Shown piece after piece: positions 14,231 to 27,700 of a stretch of DNA of 64,000 bases. The translations under genes and the position numbers were made by a program. Each line of letters opens with the position of its first letter. The stretch's first letter is position 1. Source of the stretch: Argentina anserina. Lineage: Eukaryota; Streptophyta; Magnoliopsida; Rosales; Rosaceae. The DNA lies in NCBI RefSeq assembly GCF_933775445.1, contig NC_065877.1, positions 17,670,001 to 17,734,000 on the forward strand. Reading direction: 5' to 3'. The notes below the pieces were generated by a model, which saw nothing but the letters and a program-made list of their open reading frames with translations, had not been told where the DNA came from and made no database searches.

Positions 14231-14587
14231 TCTGTAAGGCTTCTGATGCGAGTTTCTATTGTATTTGAGAGTTTTGCAAGTGTGGGAGTGTGTTTCTTTT
14301 AAATTGAGTATCTTTACATCGTTTGCGTATCTTTACTATTCCAATTGTGTATCTTTTCATTTCTCGTTTGAGTATTTTTCTGTAAGGCTTCTGATGCGAG
14401 TTTCTATTGTATTTGAGAGTTTCGCAAGTTTGGGAGTGTGTTTCTTTCAAACTGAGTATCTTTACATCGTTTGCGTATCTTTACTATTCCAATTGTGTAT
14501 CTTTACATCGTTTGCGTATCTTTACTATTCCAATGGTGTATCTTTTCATTTCTCGTTTGAGTATCTTTCTGTAAGGCTTCTGATGCG
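13240..14587 (+). repeat. 674-bp tandem duplication (two copies)
   Basis: The variants GAGTGTTTTGC (13,257 and 13,931) and TTTCGCAAG (about 13,747 and 14,421) both recur exactly 674 bp apart, and intervening monomers match in type. The period is 148 + 189 + 148 + 189 bp. The second copy runs into the start of the large zone B repeat, so this small duplication overlaps the edge of the bigger one. Confidence 0.85.
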
Positions 14588-17500
14588 AGTTTCTATTGTA
14601 TTTGAGAGTTTTGCAAGTGTGGGAGTGTGTTTCTTTCAAACTGAGTATCTTTACATCGTTTGCGTATCTTTACTATTCCAATTGTCTATCTTTACATCGT
14701 TTGCGTATCTTTACTATTCCAATTGTGTATCTTTTCATTTCTCGTTTGAGTATCTTTCTGTAAGGCTTTCTGATGCGAGTTTCTATTGAATTTGAGAGTT
14801 TTGCAAGTGTGGGAGTGTGTTTCTTTCAAACTGAGTATCTTTACATCGTTTGCGTATATTTACTATTCCAATTGTGTATCTTTACATCGTTTGCGTATCT
14901 TTAGTATTCCAATTGTGTATCTTTTCATTTCTCGTTTGAGTATCTTTCTGTAAGGCTTCTGATGCGAGTTTCTATTGTATTTGAGAGTTTTGCAAGTGTG
15001 GGAGTGTGTTTCTTTCAAACTGAGTATCTTTACATCGTTTGCGTATCTTTACTATTCCAATTGTGTATCTTTTCATTTCTCGTTTGAGTATCTTTCTGTA
15101 AGGCTTTCGGATGCGAGTTTCTATTGAATTTGAGAGTTTTGCAAGTGTGGGAGTGTGTTTCTTTTAAACTGAGTATCTTTACATCGTTTGCGTATCTTTA
15201 CTATTCAAATTGTGTATCTTTTCATTTCTCGTTTGAGTATCTTTCTGTAAGGCTTCTGATGCGAGTTTCTATTGTATTTGAGAGTTTTGCAAGTTTGGGA
15301 GTGTGTTTCTTTCAAACTGAGTATCTTTACATCGTTTGCGTATCTTTACTATTCCAATTGTGTATCTTTACATCGTTTGCGTATCTTTACTATTCCAATT
15401 GCGTATCTTTTCATTTCTCGTTTGAGTATCTTTTGTAAGGCTTCTGATGCGAGTTTCTATTGTATTTGAGAGTTTTGCAAGTGTGGGAGTGTGTTTCTTT
15501 CAAACTGAGTATCTTTACATCGTTTGCGTATCTTTACTATTCCAATTGTGTATCTTTACATCGTTTGCGTATCTTTACTATTCCAATTGTGTATCTTTTC
15601 ATTTCTCGTTTGAGTATTTTTCTGTAAGGCTTCTGATGCGAGTTTCTATTGTATTTGAGAGTTTTGCCAGTGTGGGAGTGTGTTTCTTTCAAACTGAGTA
15701 TCTTTACATCATTTGCGTATCTTTACTATTCCAATTGTGTATCTTTACATCGTTTGCGTATCTTTACTATTCCAATTGTGTATCTTTTCATTTCTCGTTT
15801 GAGTATTTTTCTGTAAGGCTTCTGATGCGAGTTTCTATTGTATTTGAGAGTTTTGCAAGTGTGGGAGTGTGTTTCTTTCAAACTCAGTATCTTTACATCG
15901 TTTGCGTATCTTTACTATTCCAATTGTGTATCTTTACATCGTTTGCGTATCTTTACTATTCCAATTGTGTATCTTTTCATTTCTCGTTTGAGTATTTTTC
16001 TGTAAGGCTTCTGATGCGAGTTTCTATTGTATTTGAGAGTTTCGCAAGTGTGGGAGTGTGTTTCTTTCAAACTGAGTATCTTTACATCGTTTGCGTATCT
16101 TTACTATTCCAATTGTGTATCTTTTCATTTCTCGTTTGAGTATCTTTCTGTAAGGCTTTCTGATGCGAGTTTCTATTGTATTTGAGAGTTTTGCAAGTTT
16201 GGGAGTGTGTTTCTTTCAAACTGAGTATCTTTACATCGTTTGCGTATCTTTACTATTCCAATTGTGTATCTTTACATCGTTTGCGTATCTTTACTATTCC
16301 AATGGTGTATCTTTTCATTTCTCGTTTGAGTATCTTTCTGTAAGGCTTTCTGATGCGAGTTTCTATTGAATTTGAGAGTTTTGCAAGTGTGGGAGTGTGT
16401 TTCTTTCAAACTGAGTATCTTTACATCGTTTGCGTATATTTACTATTCAAATTGTGTATCTTTACATCGTTTGCGTATCTTTAGTATTCCAATTGTGTAT
16501 CTTTTCATTTCTCGTTTGAGTATCTTTCTGTAAGGCTTCTGATGCGAGTTTCTATTGTATTTGAGAGTTTTGCAAGTGTGGGAGTGTGTTTCTTTCAAAC
16601 TGAGTATCTTTACATCGTTTGCGTATCTTTACTATTCCAATTGTGTATCTTTTCATTTCTCGTTTGAGTATCTTTCTGTAAGGCTTTCGGATGCGAGTTT
16701 CTATTGAATTTGAGAGTTTTGCAAGTGTGGGAGTGTGTTTCTTTTAAACTGAGTATCTTTACATCGTTTGCGTATCTTTACTATTCAAATTGTGTATCTT
16801 TTCATTTCTCGTTTGAGTATCTTTCTGTAAGGCTTCTGATGCGAGTTTCTATTGTATTTGAGAGTTTCGCAAGTGTGGGAGTGTGTTTCTTTCAAACTGA
16901 GTATCTTTACATCGTTTGCGTATCTTTACTATTCCAATTGTGTATCTTTTCATTTCTCGTTTGAGTATCTTTCTGTAAGGCTTTCTGATGCGAGTTTCTA
17001 TTGTATTTGAGAGTTTTGCAAGTTTGGGAGTGTGTTTCTTTCAAACTGAGTATCTTTACATCGTTTGTGTATCTTTACTATTCCAATTGTGTATCTTTAC
17101 ATCGTTTGCGTATCTTTACTATTCCAATGGTGTATCTTTTCATTTCTCGTTTGAGTATCTTTCTGTAAGGCTTCTGATGCGAGTTTCTATTGTATTTGAG
17201 AGTTTTGCAAGTGTGGGAGTGTGTTTCTTTCAAACTGAGTATCTTTACATCGTTTGCGTATCTTTACTATTCCAATTGTGTATCTTTACATCGTTTGCGT
17301 ATCTTTACTATTCCAATTGTGTATCTTTTCATTTCTCGTTTGAGTATCTTTCTGTAAGGCTTCTGATGCGAGTTTCTATTGAATTTGAGAGTTTTGCAAG
17401 TGTGGGAGTGTGTTTCTTTTAAACTGAGTATCTTTACATCGTTTGCGTATCTTTACTATTCCAATTGTGTATCTTTTCATTTCTCGTTTGAGTATCTTTC

Positions 17501-20500
17501 TGTAAGGCTTCTGATGCGAGTTTCTATTTTATTTGAGAGTTTTGAAAGTTTGGGAGTGTGTTTCTTTTAAACTGAGTATCTTTACATCGTTTGCGTATCT
17601 TTACTATTCCAATTGTGTATCTTTACATCGTTTGCGTATCTTTACTATTCCAATGGTGTATCTTTTCATTTCTCGTTTGAGTATCTTTCTGTAAGGCTTT
17701 CGGATGCGAGTTTCTATTGAATTTGAGAGTTTTGCAAGTGTGGGAGTGTGTTTCTTTTAAATTGAGTATCTTTACATCGTTTGCGTATCTTTACTATTCC
17801 AATTGTGTATCTTTTCATTTCTCGTTTGAGTATTTTTCTGTAAGGCTTCTGATGCGAGTTTCTATTGTATTTGAGAGTTTTGCAAGTTTGGGAGTGTGTT
17901 TCTTTCAAACTGAGTATCTTTACATCGTTTGCGTATCTTTACTATTCCAATTGTGTATCTTTACATCGTTTGCGTATCTTTACTATTCCAATGGTGTATC
18001 TTTTCATTTCTCGTTTGAGTATCTTTCTGTAAGGCTTCTGATGCGAGTTTCTATTGTATTTGAGAGTTTTGCAAGTGTGGGAGTGTGTTTCTTTCAAACT
18101 GAGTATCTTTACATCGTTTGCGTATCTTTACTATTCCAATTGTCTATCTTTACATCGTTTGCGTATCTTTACTATTCCAATTGTGTATCTTTTCATTTCT
18201 CGTTTGAGTATCTTTCTGTAAGGCTTTCTGATGCGAGTTTCTATTGAATTTGAGAGTTTTGCAAGTGTGGGAGTGTGTTTCTTTCAAACTGAGTATCTTT
18301 ACATCGTTTGCGTATATTTACTATTCCAATTGTGTATCTTTACATCGTTTGCGTATCTTTAGTATTCCAATTGTGTATCTTTTCATTTCTCGTTTGAGTA
18401 TCTTTCTGTAAGGCTTCTGATGCGAGTTTCTATTGTATTTGAGAGTTTTGCAAGTGTGGGAGTGTGTTTCTTTCAAACTGAGTATCTTTACATCGTTTGC
18501 GTATCTTTACTATTCCAATTGTGTATCTTTTCATTTCTCGTTTGAGTATCTTTCTGTAAGGCTTTCGGATGCGAGTTTCTATTGAATTTGAGAGTTTTGC
18601 AAGTGTGGGAGTGTGTTTCTTTTAAACTGAGTATCTTTACATCGTTTGCGTATCTTTACTATTCAAATTGTGTATCTTTTCATTTCTCGTTTGAGTATCT
18701 TTCTGTAAGGCTTCTGATGCGAGTTTCTATTGTATTTGAGAGTTTCGCAAGTGTGGGAGTGTGTTTCTTTCAAACTGAGTATCTTTACATCGTTTGCGTA
18801 TCTTTACTATTCCAATGGTGTATCTTTTCATTTCTCGTTTGAGTATCTTTCTGTAAGGCTTCTGATGCGAGTTTCTATTGTATTTGAGAGTTTTGCAAGT
18901 TTGGGAGTGTGTTTCTTTCAAACTGAGTATCTTTACATCGTTTGTGTATCTTTACTATTCCAATTGTGTATCTTTACATCGTTTGCGTATCTTTACTATT
19001 CCAATGGTGTATCTTTTCATTTCTCGTTTGAGTATCTTTCTGTAAGGCTTCTGATGCGAGTTTCTATTGTATTTGAGAGTTTTGCAAGTGTGGGAGTGTG
19101 TTTCTTTCAAACTGAGTATCTTTACATCGTTTGCGTATCTTTACTATTCCAATTGTGTATCTTTACATCGTTTGCGTATCTTTACTATTCCAATGGTGTA
19201 TCTTTTCATTTCTCGTTTGAGTATCTTTCTGTAAGGCTTCTGATGCGAGTTTCTATTGAATTTGAGAGTTTTGCAAGTGTGGGAGTGTGTTTCTTTTAAA
19301 CTGAGTATCTTTACATCGTTTGCGTATCTTTACTATTCCAATTGTGTATCTTTTCATTTCTCGTTTGAGTATCTTTCTGTAAGGCTTCTGATGCGAGTTT
19401 CTATTGTATTTGAGAGTTTTGAAAGTTTGGGAGTGTGTTTCTTTTAAACTGAGTATCTTTACATCGTTTGCGTATCTTTACTATTCCAATTGTGTATCTT
19501 TACATCGTTTGCGTATCTTTACTATTCCAATTGTGTATCTTTTCATTTCTCGTTTGAGTATCTTTCTGTAAGGCTTTCGGATGCGAGTTTCTATTGAATT
19601 TGAGAGTTTTGCAAGTGTGGGAGTGTGTTTCTTTTAAATTGAGTATCTTTACATCGTTTGCGTATCTTTACTATTTTAATTGTGTATCTTTTCATTTCTC
19701 GTTTGAGTATTTTTCTGTAAGGCTTCTGATGCGAGTTTCTATTGTATTTGAGAGTTTTGCAAGTTTGGGAGTGTGTTTCTTTCAAACTGAGTATCTTTAC
19801 ATCGTTTGCGTATCTTTACTATTCCAATTGTGTATCTTTACATCGTTTGCGTATCTTTACTATTCCAATGGTGTATCTTTTCATTTCTCGTTTGAGTATC
19901 TTTCTGTAAGGCTTCTGATGCGAGTTTCTATTGTATTTGAGAGTTTTGCAAGTGTGGGAGTGTGTTTCTTTCAAACTGAGTATCTTTACATCGTTTGCGT
20001 ATCTTTACTATTCCAATTGTCTATCTTTACATCGTTTGCGTATCTTTACTATTCCAATTGTGTATCTTTTCATTTCTCGTTTGAGTATTTTTCTGTAAGG
20101 CTTCTGATGCGAGTTTCTATTGTATTTGAGAGTTTTCCAAGTGTGGGAGTGTGTTTCTTTCAAACTGAGTATCTTTACATCGTTTGCGTATCTTTACTAT
20201 TCCAATTGTGTATCTTTTCATTTCTCGTTTGAGTATCTTTCTGTAAGGCTTCTGATGCGAGTTTCTATTGAATTTGAGAGTTTTGCAAGTGTGGGAGTGT
20301 GTTTCTTTTAAACTGAGTATCTTTACATCGTTTGCGTATCTTTACTATTCCAATTGTGTATCTTTTCATTTCTCGTTTGAGTATCTTTCTGTAAGACTTC
20401 TGATGCGAGTTTCTATTGTATTTGAGAGTTTTGAAAGTTTGGGAGTGTGTTTCTTTTAAACTGAGTATCTTTACATCGTTTGCGTATCTTTACTATTCCA

Positions 20501-21735
20501 ATTGTGTATCTTTACATCGTTTGCGTATCTTTACTATTCCAATGGTGTATCTTTTCATTTCTCGTTTAAGTATCTTTCTGTAAGGCTTCTGATGCGAGTT
20601 TCTATTGTATTTGAGAGTTTTGCAAGTGTGGGAGTGTGTTTCTTTCAAACTGAGTATCTTTACATCGTTTGCGTATCTTTACTATTCCAATTGAGTATCT
20701 TTACATCGTTTGCGTATCTTTACTATTCCAATTGTGTATCTTTTCATTTCTCGTTTGAGTATCTTTCTGTAAGGCTTTCGGATGCGAGTTTCTATTGAAT
20801 TTGAGAGTTTTGCAAGTGTGGGAGTGTGTTTCTTTTAAATTGAGTATCTTTACATCGTTTGCGTATCTTTACTATTCCAATTGTGTATCTTTTCATTTCT
20901 CGTTTGAGTATTTTTCTGTAAGGCTTCTGATGCGAGTTTCTATTTTATTTGAGAGTTTTCCAAGTTTGGGAGTGTGTTTCTTTCAAACTGAGTATCTTTA
21001 CATCGTTTGCGTATCTTTACTATTCCAATTGTGTATCTTTACATCGTTTGCGTATCTTTACTATTCCAATGGTGTATCTTTTCATTTCTCGTTTGAGTAT
21101 CTTTCTGTAAGGCTTCTGATGCGAGTTTCTATTGAATTTGAGAGTTTTGCAAGTGTGGGAGTGTGTTTCTTTTAAATTGAGTATCTTTACATCGTTTGCG
21201 TATCTTTACTATTCCAATGGTGTAACTTTTCATTTCTCGTTTGAGTATCTTTCTGTAAGTCTTCTGATGCGAGTTTCTATTGTATTTGAGAGTTTTGTAA
21301 GTGTGGGAGTGTGTTTCTTTCAAACTGAGTATCTTTACATCGTTTGCGTATCTTTACTATTCCAATTGTGTATCTTTTCATTTCTCGTTTGAGTATCTTT
21401 CTGTAAGGCTTCGGATGCGAGTTTCTATTGAATTTGAGAGTTTTGCAAGTGTGGGAGTGTGTTTCTTTTAAATTGAGTATCTTTACATCGTTTGCGTATC
21501 TTTACTATTCCAATTGTGTATCTTTTCATTTCTCGTTTGAGTATTTTTCTGTAAGGCTTCTGATGCGAGTTTCTATTGTATTTGAGAGTTTTGCAAGTTT
21601 GGGAGTGTGTTTCTTTCAAACTGAGTATCTTTACATCGTTTGCGTATCTTTACTATTCTAATTGTGTATCTTTACATCGTTTGCGTATCTTTACTATTCC
21701 AATGGTGTATCTTTTCATTTCTCGTTTGAGTATCT
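14230..21735 (+). repeat. Zone B higher-order repeat, copy 1 (7,506 bp)
   Basis: From about 14,230 the order of monomer types and nearly all single-base variants repeat at +7,506. Paired landmarks include 15,124/22,630, 16,163/23,669, 17,379/24,885, 19,594/27,100, 20,795/28,301 and 21,428/28,934. Before 14,228 the two diverge (GTATTTTTC here, GTATCTTTC in the other copy), which fixes the left border. It contains n=1 and n=2 monomers and one linked GCG/TTTTGTAAGG haplotype monomer near 15,400. Confidence 0.93.
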
Positions 21736-24700
21736 TTCTGTAAGGCTTCTGATGCGAGTTTCTATTGTATTTGAGAGTTTTGCAAGTGTGGGAGTGTGTT
21801 TCTTTTAAATTGAGTATCTTTACATCGTTTGCGTATCTTTACTATTCCAATTGTGTATCTTTTCATTTCTCGTTTGAGTATTTTTCTGTAAGGCTTCTGA
21901 TGCGAGTTTCTATTGTATTTGAGAGTTTTGCAAGTTTGGGAGTGTGTTTCTTTCAAACTGAGTATCTTTACATCGTTTGCGTATCTTTACTATTCCAATT
22001 GTGTATCTTTACATCGTTTGCGTATCTTTACTATTCCAATGGTGTATCTTTTCATTTCTCGTTTGAGTATCTTTCTGTAAGGCTTCTGATGCGAGTTTCT
22101 ATTGTATTTGAGAGTTTTGCAAGTGTGGGAGTGTGTTTCTTTCAAACTGAGTATCTTTACATCGTTTGCGTATCTTTACTATTCCAATTGTCTATCTTTA
22201 CATCGTTTGCGTATCTTTACTATTCCAATTGTGTATCTTTTCATTTCTCGTTTGAGTATCTTTCTGTAAGGCTTTCTGATGCGAGTTTCTATTGAATTTG
22301 AGAGTTTTGCAAGTGTGGGAGTGTGTTTCTTTCAAACTGAGTATCTTTACATCGTTTGCGTATATTTACTATTCCAATTGTGTATCTTTACATCGTTTGC
22401 GTATCTTTAGTATTCCAATTGTGTATCTTTTCATTTCTCGTTTGAGTATCTTTCTGTAAGGCTTCTGATGCGAGTTTCTATTGTATTTGAGAGTTTTGCA
22501 AGTGTGGGAGTGTGTTTCTTTCAAACTGAGTATCTTTACATCGTTTGCGTATCTTTACTATTCCAATTGTGTATCTTTTCATTTCTCGTTTGAGTATCTT
22601 TCTGTAAGGCTTTCGGATGCGAGTTTCTATTGAATTTGAGAGTTTTGCAAGTGTGGGAGTGTGTTTCTTTCAAACTGAGTATCTTTACATCGTTTGCGTA
22701 TCTTTACTATTCAAATTGTGTATCTTTTCATTTCTCGTTTGAGTATCTTTCTGTAAGGCTTCTGATGCGAGTTTCTATTGTATTTGAGAGTTTTGCAAGT
22801 TTGGGAGTGTGTTTCTTTCAAACTGAGTATCTTTACATCGTTTGCGTATCTTTACTATTCCAATTGTGTATCTTTACATCGTTTGCGTATCTTTACTATT
22901 CCAATTGCGTATCTTTTCATTTCTCGTTTGAGTATCTTTTGTAAGGCTTCTGATGCGAGTTTCTATTGTATTTGAGAGTTTTGCAAGTGTGGGAGTGTGT
23001 TTCTTTCAAACTGAGTATCTTTACATCGTTTGCGTATCTTTACTATTCCAATTGTGTATCTTTACATCGTTTGCGTATCTTTACTATTCCAATTGTGTAT
23101 CTTTTCATTTCTCGTTTGAGTATTTTTCTGTAAGGCTTCTGATGCGAGTTTCTATTGTATTTGAGAGTTTTGCCAGTGTGGGAGTGTGTTTCTTTCAAAC
23201 TGAGTATCTTTACATCATTTGCGTATCTTTACTATTCCAATTGTGTATCTTTACATCGTTTGCGTATCTTTACTATTCCAATTGTGTATCTTTTCATTTC
23301 TCGTTTGAGTATTTTTCTGTAAGGCTTCTGATGCGAGTTTCTATTGTATTTGAGAGTTTTGCAAGTGTGGGAGTGTGTTTCTTTCAAACTCAGTATCTTT
23401 ACATCGTTTGCGTATCTTTACTATTCCAATTGTGTATCTTTACATCGTTTGCGTATCTTTACTATTCCAATTGTGTATCTTTTCATTTCTCGTTTGAGTA
23501 TTTTTCTGTAAGGCTTCTGATGCGAGTTTCTATTGTATTTGAGAGTTTCGCAAGTGTGGGAGTGTGTTTCTTTCAAACTGAGTATCTTTACATCGTTTGC
23601 GTATCTTTACTATTCCAATTGTGTATCTTTTCATTTCTCGTTTGAGTATCTTTCTGTAAGGCTTTCTGATGCGAGTTTCTATTGTATTTGAGAGTTTTGC
23701 AAGTTTGGGAGTGTGTTTCTTTCAAACTGAGTATCTTTACATCGTTTGCGTATCTTTACTATTCCAATTGTGTATCTTTACATCGTTTGCGTATCTTTAC
23801 TATTCCAATGGTGTATCTTTTCATTTCTCGTTTGAGTATCTTTCTGTAAGGCTTTCTGATGCGAGTTTCTATTGAATTTGAGAGTTTTGCAAGTGTGGGA
23901 GTGTGTTTCTTTCAAACTGAGTATCTTTACATCGTTTGCGTATATTTACTATTCCAATTGTGTATCTTTACATCGTTTGCGTATCTTTAGTATTCCAATT
24001 GTGTATCTTTTCATTTCTCGTTTGAGTATCTTTCTGTAAGGCTTCTGATGCGAGTTTCTATTGTATTTGAGAGTTTTGCAAGTGTGGGAGTGTGTTTCTT
24101 TCAAACTGAGTATCTTTACATCGTTTGCGTATCTTTACTATTCCAATTGTGTATCTTTTCATTTCTCGTTTGAGTATCTTTCTGTAAGGCTTTCGGATGC
24201 GAGTTTCTATTGAATTTGAGAGTTTTGCAAGTGTGGGAGTGTGTTTCTTTTAAACTGAGTATCTTTACATCGTTTGCGTATCTTTACTATTCAAATTGTG
24301 TATCTTTTCATTTCTCGTTTGAGTATCTTTCTGTAAGGCTTCTGATGCGAGTTTCTATTGTATTTGAGAGTTTCGCAAGTGTGGGAGTGTGTTTCTTTCA
24401 AACTGAGTATCTTTACATCGTTTGCGTATCTTTACTATTCCAATTGTGTATCTTTTCATTTCTCGTTTGAGTATCTTTCTGTAAGGCTTTCTGATGCGAG
24501 TTTCTATTGTATTTGAGAGTTTTGCAAGTTTGGGAGTGTGTTTCTTTCAAACTGAGTATCTTTACATCGTTTGTGTATCTTTACTATTCCAATTGTGTAT
24601 CTTTACATCGTTTGCGTATCTTTACTATTCCAATGGTGTATCTTTTCATTTCTCGTTTGAGTATCTTTCTGTAAGGCTTCTGATGCGAGTTTCTATTGTA

Positions 24701-27700
24701 TTTGAGAGTTTTGCAAGTGTGGGAGTGTGTTTCTTTCAAACTGAGTATCTTTACATCGTTTGCGTATCTTTACTATTCCAATTGTGTATCTTTACATCGT
24801 TTGCGTATCTTTACTATTCCAATGGTGTATCTTTTCATTTCTCGTTTGAGTATCTTTCTGTAAGGCTTCTGATGCGAGTTTCTATTGAATTTGAGAGTTT
24901 TGCAAGTGTGGGAGTGTGTTTCTTTCAAACTGAGTATCTTTACATCGTTTGCGTATCTTTACTATTCCAATTGTGTATCTTTTCATTTCTCGTTTGAGTA
25001 TCTTTCTGTAAGGCTTCTGATGCGAGTTTCTATTTTATTTGAGAGTTTTGAAAGTTTGGGAGTGTGTTTCTTTTAAACTGAGTATCTTTACATCGTTTGC
25101 GTATCTTTACTATTCCAATTGTGTATCTTTACATCGTTTGCGTATCTTTACTATTCCAATGGTGTATCTTTTCATTTCTCGTTTGAGTATCTTTCTGTAA
25201 GGCTTTCGGATGCGAGTTTCTATTGAATTTGAGAGTTTTGCAAGTGTGGGAGTGTGTTTCTTTTAAATTGAGTATCTTTACATCGTTTGCGTATCTTTAC
25301 TATTCCAATTGTGTATCTTTTCATTTCTCGTTTGAGTATCTTTCTGTAAGGCTTCTGATGCGAGTTTCTATTGTATTTGAGAGTTTTGCAAGTTTGGGAG
25401 TGTGTTTCTTTCAAACTGAGTATCTTTACATCGTTTGCGTATCTTTACTATTCCAATTGTGTATCTTTACATCGTTTGCGTATCTTTACTATTCCAATTG
25501 TGTATCTTTTCATTTCTCGTTTGAGTATCTTTCTGTAAGGCTTCTGATGCGAGTTTCTATTGTATTTGAGAGTTTTGCAAGTGTGGGAGTGTGTTTCTTT
25601 CAAACTGAGTATCTTTACATCGTTTGCGTATCTTTACTATTCCAATTGTGTATCTTTACATCGTTTGCGTATCTTTACTATTCCAATTGTGTATCTTTTC
25701 ATTTCTCGTTTGAGTATCTTTCTGTAAGGCTTTCTGATGCGAGTTTCTATTGAATTTGAGAGTTTTGCAAGTGTGGGAGTGTGTTTCTTTCAAACTGAGT
25801 ATCTTTACATCGTTTGCGTATATTTACTATTCCAATTGTGTATCTTTACATCGTTTGCGTATCTTTACTATTCCAATTGTGTATCTTTTCATTTCTCGTT
25901 TGAGTATCTTTCTGTAAGGCTTCTGATGCGAGTTTCTATTGTATTTGAGAGTTTTGCAAGTGTGGGAGTGTGTTTCTTTCAAACTGAGTATCTTTACATC
26001 GTTTGCGTATCTTTACTATTCCAATTGTGTATCTTTTCATTTCTCGTTTGAGTATCTTTCTGTAAGGCTTTCGGATGCGAGTTTCTATTGAATTTGAGAG
26101 TTTTGCAAGTGTGGGAGTGTGTTTCTTTTAAACTGAGTATCTTTACATCGTTTGCGTATCTTTACTATTCAAATTGTGTATCTTTTCATTTCTCGTTTGA
26201 GTATCTTTCTGTAAGGCTTCTGATGCGAGTTTCTATTGTATTTGAGAGTTTTGCAAGTGTGGGAGTGTGTTTCTTTCAAACTGAGTATCTTTACATCGTT
26301 TGCGTATCTTTACTATTCCAATGGTGTATCTTTTCATTTCTCGTTTGAGTATCTTTCTGTAAGGCTTCTGATGCGAGTTTCTATTGTATTTGAGAGTTTT
26401 GCAAGTTTGGGAGTGTGTTTCTTTCAAACTGAGTATCTTTACATCGTTTGTGTATCTTTACTATTCCAATTGTGTATCTTTACATCGTTTGCGTATCTTT
26501 ACTATTCCAATGGTGTATCTTTTCATTTCTCGTTTGAGTATCTTTCTGTAAGGCTTCTGATGCGAGTTTCTATTGTATTTGAGAGTTTTGCAAGTGTGGG
26601 AGTGTGTTTCTTTCAAACTGAGTATCTTTACATCGTTTGCGTATCTTTACTATTCCAATTGTGTATCTTTACATCGTTTGCGTATCTTTACTATTCCAAT
26701 GGTGTATCTTTTCATTTCTCGTTTGAGTATCTTTCTGTAAGGCTTCTGATGCGAGTTTCTATTGAATTTGAGAGTTTTGCAAGTGTGGGAGTGTGTTTCT
26801 TTTAAACTGAGTATCTTTACATCGTTTGCGTATCTTTACTATTCCAATTGTGTATCTTTTCATTTCTCGTTTGAGTATCTTTCTGTAAGGCTTCTGATGC
26901 GAGTTTCTATTGTATTTGAGAGTTTTGAAAGTTTGGGAGTGTGTTTCTTTTAAACTGAGTATCTTTACATCGTTTGCGTATCTTTACTATTCCAATTGTG
27001 TATCTTTACATCGTTTGCGTATCTTTACTATTCCAATGGTGTATCTTTTCATTTCTCGTTTGAGTATCTTTCTGTAAGGCTTTCGGATGCGAGTTTCTAT
27101 TGAATTTGAGAGTTTTGCAAGTGTGGGAGTGTGTTTCTTTTAAATTGAGTATCTTTACATCGTTTGCGTATCTTTACTATTTTAATTGTGTATCTTTTCA
27201 TTTCTCGTTTGAGTATTTTTCTGTAAGGCTTCTGATGCGAGTTTCTATTGTATTTGAGAGTTTTGCAAGTTTGGGAGTGTGTTTCTTTCAAACTGAGTAT
27301 CTTTACATCGTTTGCGTATCTTTACTATTCCAATTGTGTATCTTTACATCGTTTGCGTATCTTTACTATTCCAATGGTGTATCTTTTCATTTCTCGTTTG
27401 AGTATCTTTCTGTAAGGCTTCTGATGCGAGTTTCTATTGTATTTGAGAGTTTTGCAAGTGTGGGAGTGTGTTTCTTTCAAACTGAGTATCTTTACATCGT
27501 TTGCGTATCTTTACTATTCCAATTGTCTATCTTTACATCGTTTGCGTATCTTTACTATTCCAATTGTGTATCTTTTCATTTCTCGTTTGAGTATTTTTCT
27601 GTAAGGCTTCTGATGCGAGTTTCTATTGTATTTGAGAGTTTTCCAAGTGTGGGAGTGTGTTTCTTTCAAACTGAGTATCTTTACATCGTTTGCGTATCTT

